A DNA stretch of 64,000 nt from positions 248,001 through 312,000 of the forward strand of contig NZ_CAKMSB010000001.1 in NCBI RefSeq assembly GCF_928381405.1, read 5' to 3'. This document shows positions 61,642-64,000 of the stretch, one piece after another. The notes beneath the pieces are model-generated. The model searched no databases, was not told the origin of the DNA, and was given only the letters and a program-made list of their open reading frames with translations. Every line of letters begins with the position of its first letter. The first letter of the stretch is position 1. Source of the DNA: Rothia nasisuis (GTDB taxonomy: Bacteria; Actinomycetota; Actinomycetes; Actinomycetales; Micrococcaceae). A program made the translations under genes and the position numbers.

Positions 61642-63303
61642 CTACTGCTTGTTGTCGGGTAGCTGGCGTGCTTTGCGAATAGTGCGTAGGCCCGCAGGGA
61701 GCGCAGGCTCTGAGGGCTGAACGGGAGCTACCGGCTGCTGTTTTTTCGTCGGTGGTGGCGGAGCCTCAGGCTGATTTTTAGGCTGGGACGCGGCTGCGTG
61801 CGGCGTACCCGACTGCCTTAGGGCAGCTGAGGGGGGCTGAGGCACCGGGCCTTTCTTCGCAGGCGAAGGGGTCGAAGCGGGTGGGGCGGGTGTACGTGCC
61901 CGGCCGTCAATCAGTAGCCCGAGGCGGGTACGGAACTTGTCGAGGGTCCAGCCGGCACCAACGGGATCAGCAGCAATCACCGCCTGCTCACGTTCAGCAA
62001 TACGAGCCAGACCAAGACGACGGGTAGCGTCCTTGTGCATCTTACTGTTAGCAGGTGCTGGGCTTTCTCCCACCATGGACGTCAGCGGGGTCTGGCGAGC
62101 AAAAGCTATCAGAATACCAACGCCAATCAAAGAGGAGATGAGCGCAGAGCCGCCTGCGGAGATAAAGGGCAATGGCACCCCGATGACGGGGGCTACGCCC
62201 GCCACCATACTGATATTCAGCAGGGCCTGACCTGCAATCCAGGTGATTATACCTACGGTTGCAAAGCGAATGAAAAGGTCTGAGGAGCGCAACAGGATGC
62301 GCATAGCAGCATAGATGAGGGCTGCGTAAAGCACCAGCACGGCCAGCGCCCCAATGAGTCCAAGCTCCTCCCCCACAACAGCAAAAATATAGTCGTTGTG
62401 GGCTTCTGGTAGATAGTTGTACTTTTGGCGTGACTGCCCCAAGCCCACACCCCAGAAACCTCCGGTGGCGAGGGCTGCCAGGCCGGAGTTTGCCTGGTCA
62501 CAGGTGGCCTCGACACAGTCCTTCCAGAAGGAGTAGGTGTTGAGCAGACGCTCAACTCGGTTGGGGCTCATCAAAACCATAGCGGCACCTGCTACCAGGC
62601 CCAGACCCACGGTAAGCATCACCAGGGCTCTGGATGGGCGGGCCACCATAATCATGGCAAGAAAAACCACGGCATAAACCAGCACCGTGCCCACGTCGTG
62701 ACCGGCCAGAATCAGAGCTGTCACCAGGCCAAAACCCACCACAGCCGGCATAAGCCCTTTGTAGATGGTTTGCCCGGGCGTTCCCACATCGATACGGCCC
62801 TGACGGGAGTAAACCGAGGCAAGCCACAAAATCATAACCGGCTTGGCGAATTCTGAGGGCTGCACAGAGAGGCCCCCTAGGTTGATCCAGTTGCGGTTAC
62901 CGTTAACGGTGGTACCCACAACAATGACGGCCACGAGTAGCACTACCACCACCGCAAGGAGCGCCGTTAACGCAGCCGGTCTGCGGTACCAGGTCACCGG
63001 AATCAGATACCCCACCACAAGCATGAGTACCAGGCCAATTAAGGCGAATACGCCCTGGGAACGCGCCTGCGTGTAGGCACCCACCCCCGATGATATCTGT
63101 TCGACGCTTGAGGCTGAGAGCACCATCATCACACCGAAAAGTGTCAGGATAATAGCGGTCACCATCAGCACCACGGGGACGTCGGTGAGCACCATAGTAC
63201 TCAGGCGCACCTGTGCGTTTTCCCAGGTCTTCTTGAGAGCGGGGCCTAGATTCCTCAGGCCATTGGCAAGTCGGCGTCGTGTGGTGTTTGCTACCAGGGG
63301 CAT
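61642..63303 (-). CDS. ftsW: Peptidoglycan polymerase FtsW
   Basis: A 553-residue SEDS-family glycosyltransferase of septal wall synthesis. Ten membrane segments follow a short cytoplasmic start; typical blocks are [30 protein letters not shown], which includes the conserved SEDS loop, [30 protein letters not shown], and [36 protein letters not shown]. A Pro/Ala-rich cytoplasmic tail of about 130 residues ([16 protein letters not shown] … [14 protein letters not shown]) is longer than in E. coli and typical of actinobacteria, where it helps bind FtsZ. It lies 30 nt downstream of murD. Confidence 0.97.
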   Translation of the reverse strand: [553 protein letters not shown]

Positions 63304-63333
63304 AGTTACGTCTCCCTCCGTGTGGCCGGGTGG

Positions 63334-64000
63334 CTACGAATTAATCTGGTTGACAAGGTCGGCTACCGCATCGATAAAGCTGTTGCCGCGGTCAGCATAC
63401 GAAGCGAACTGATCCATCGAAGCCGCAGCCGGCGCCATGAGCACGGTGTCGTTTTGTTCAGAGATTTCGTGAGCTTCAGCTACGGCCAGCCGCATCACGG
63501 CATTACCGTCAGTGGGATCGGCGAGCAGGGAGCTAGCGGTAACATTACGAACCGGAACCTCGGGGGCATGCTTAGCCAGGGCCGCTTGCAGGGCCTCGGT
63601 ATCGGTGCCAATCAGAATCACGGCCTTGAGGCGGTCCCTGTGATTACTGACGAGCTCATCGTACGTCACGCCCTTGGACAGACCCCCAGCCACCCAGATG
63701 ACGGGGTTGAAAGAAGCCAGTGAAGCGTTGGCGGCGTGGGGGTTGGTTGCTTTAGAGTCGTTGACCCACAGAACGCCGTGTGTATTGGCCACGAGCTGAA
63801 TACGGTGAGCACCGGGCTCATAGGCCTGTAACCCGGCCTTGACCTGCTCAGGCGAGACACCCGCTGCACGGGTCAGTGCCGCAGCCACCAGTGCGTTCTC
63901 TACGGTGTGTTTGGTGGGTAGATGACCGGTGTCTGCAACCTCGGCAAGTTCAAGCGCCTGGTTGCGGCGGTCATCAAGAAAAGCCCGATCAACCAAAAGC
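63334..64000 (-). CDS. murD: UDP-N-acetylmuramoyl-alanine–D-glutamate ligase, C-terminal part (runs off the right edge)
   Basis: The frame continues past base 64000, so only about the last 222 residues of a Mur ligase are present. TKHTVENALVAAALTRAAGVSPEQVKAGLQAYEPGAHRIQLVANTHGVLWVNDSKATNPHAANASLASFNPVIWVAGGLSKGVTYDELV contains the MurD signature NDSKATNPHA and the HR residues of the C-terminal domain; the ATP-binding N-terminal half is outside. MurD adds D-Glu to UDP-MurNAc-L-Ala. It is the first visible gene of the dcw part of the window. Confidence 0.96.
   Translation of the reverse strand, partial: LLVDRAFLDDRRNQALELAEVADTGHLPTKHTVENALVAAALTRAAGVSPEQVKAGLQAYEPGAHRIQLVANTHGVLWVNDSKATNPHAANASLASFNPVIWVAGGLSKGVTYDELVSNHRDRLKAVILIGTDTEALQAALAKHAPEVPVRNVTASSLLADPTDGNAVMRLAVAEAHEISEQNDTVLMAPAAASMDQFASYADRGNSFIDAVADLVNQINS

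Overview
The window looks like the chromosome of a Gram-positive actinobacterium of the family Micrococcaceae, most plausibly Rothia or a close relative. The reasons are the moderately high GC content, the DivIVA/Wag31–YggT–SepF–YggS–PgeF–FtsZ–FtsQ–MurC–MurG–FtsW–MurD division cluster, the glnE–glnA2–panB arrangement known from actinobacteria, polyphosphate glucokinase and HisD–NrdR. The genus is an inference from gene content.

Layout. (1) 1–2,642, minus strand: a small RiPP-type locus not previously obvious, made of a 33-residue peptide gene with two perfect 24-bp repeats (core ATRQAGGY twice), a YcaO-domain enzyme and an MFS exporter that runs off the left edge. (2) 2,805–3,706: an IS5-like insertion sequence whose transposase is split by a +1 frameshift, followed by about 480 bp holding IS-end-like remnants. 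(3) 4,201–12,943: core metabolism (alsD, glnE, glnA2, panB, a small SPOR-like protein, map, ppgK). (4) 13,092–22,066, plus strand: a seven-gene run of three glycosyltransferases, an ABC exporter, two APH-fold phosphotransferases and UDP-glucose dehydrogenase, probably making and exporting a glycoconjugate. (5) 22,162–31,386, minus strand: a complete glgP-glgB-glgC-glgA-glgX glycogen operon. (6) 31,558–33,426: hisD–nrdR.

(7) 33,543–44,485: an accessory, defence-like island. It has a Panacea-domain antitoxin with a TacT-like GNAT toxin; an operon of an MmeI-like N6-adenine methyltransferase, an SF2 helicase broken at a G7 tract, a GIY-YIG nuclease and an 8-TM membrane protein; a small membrane-anchored protein; and an Abi_2 (AbiD/F) HEPN protein behind a structured leader. 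(8) 44,605–47,205: a DUF4126 membrane protein, a divergent oxidoreductase/HxlR pair and a DUF805 protein. (9) 47,318–64,000, minus strand: dnaE, rluD-type synthase, lspA, then the division and cell-wall cluster, ending inside murD.

A pair of about 100-bp palindromic intergenic repeats (10,706 and 35,253) links otherwise unrelated parts of the window. No tRNA, rRNA or CRISPR array was recognised.
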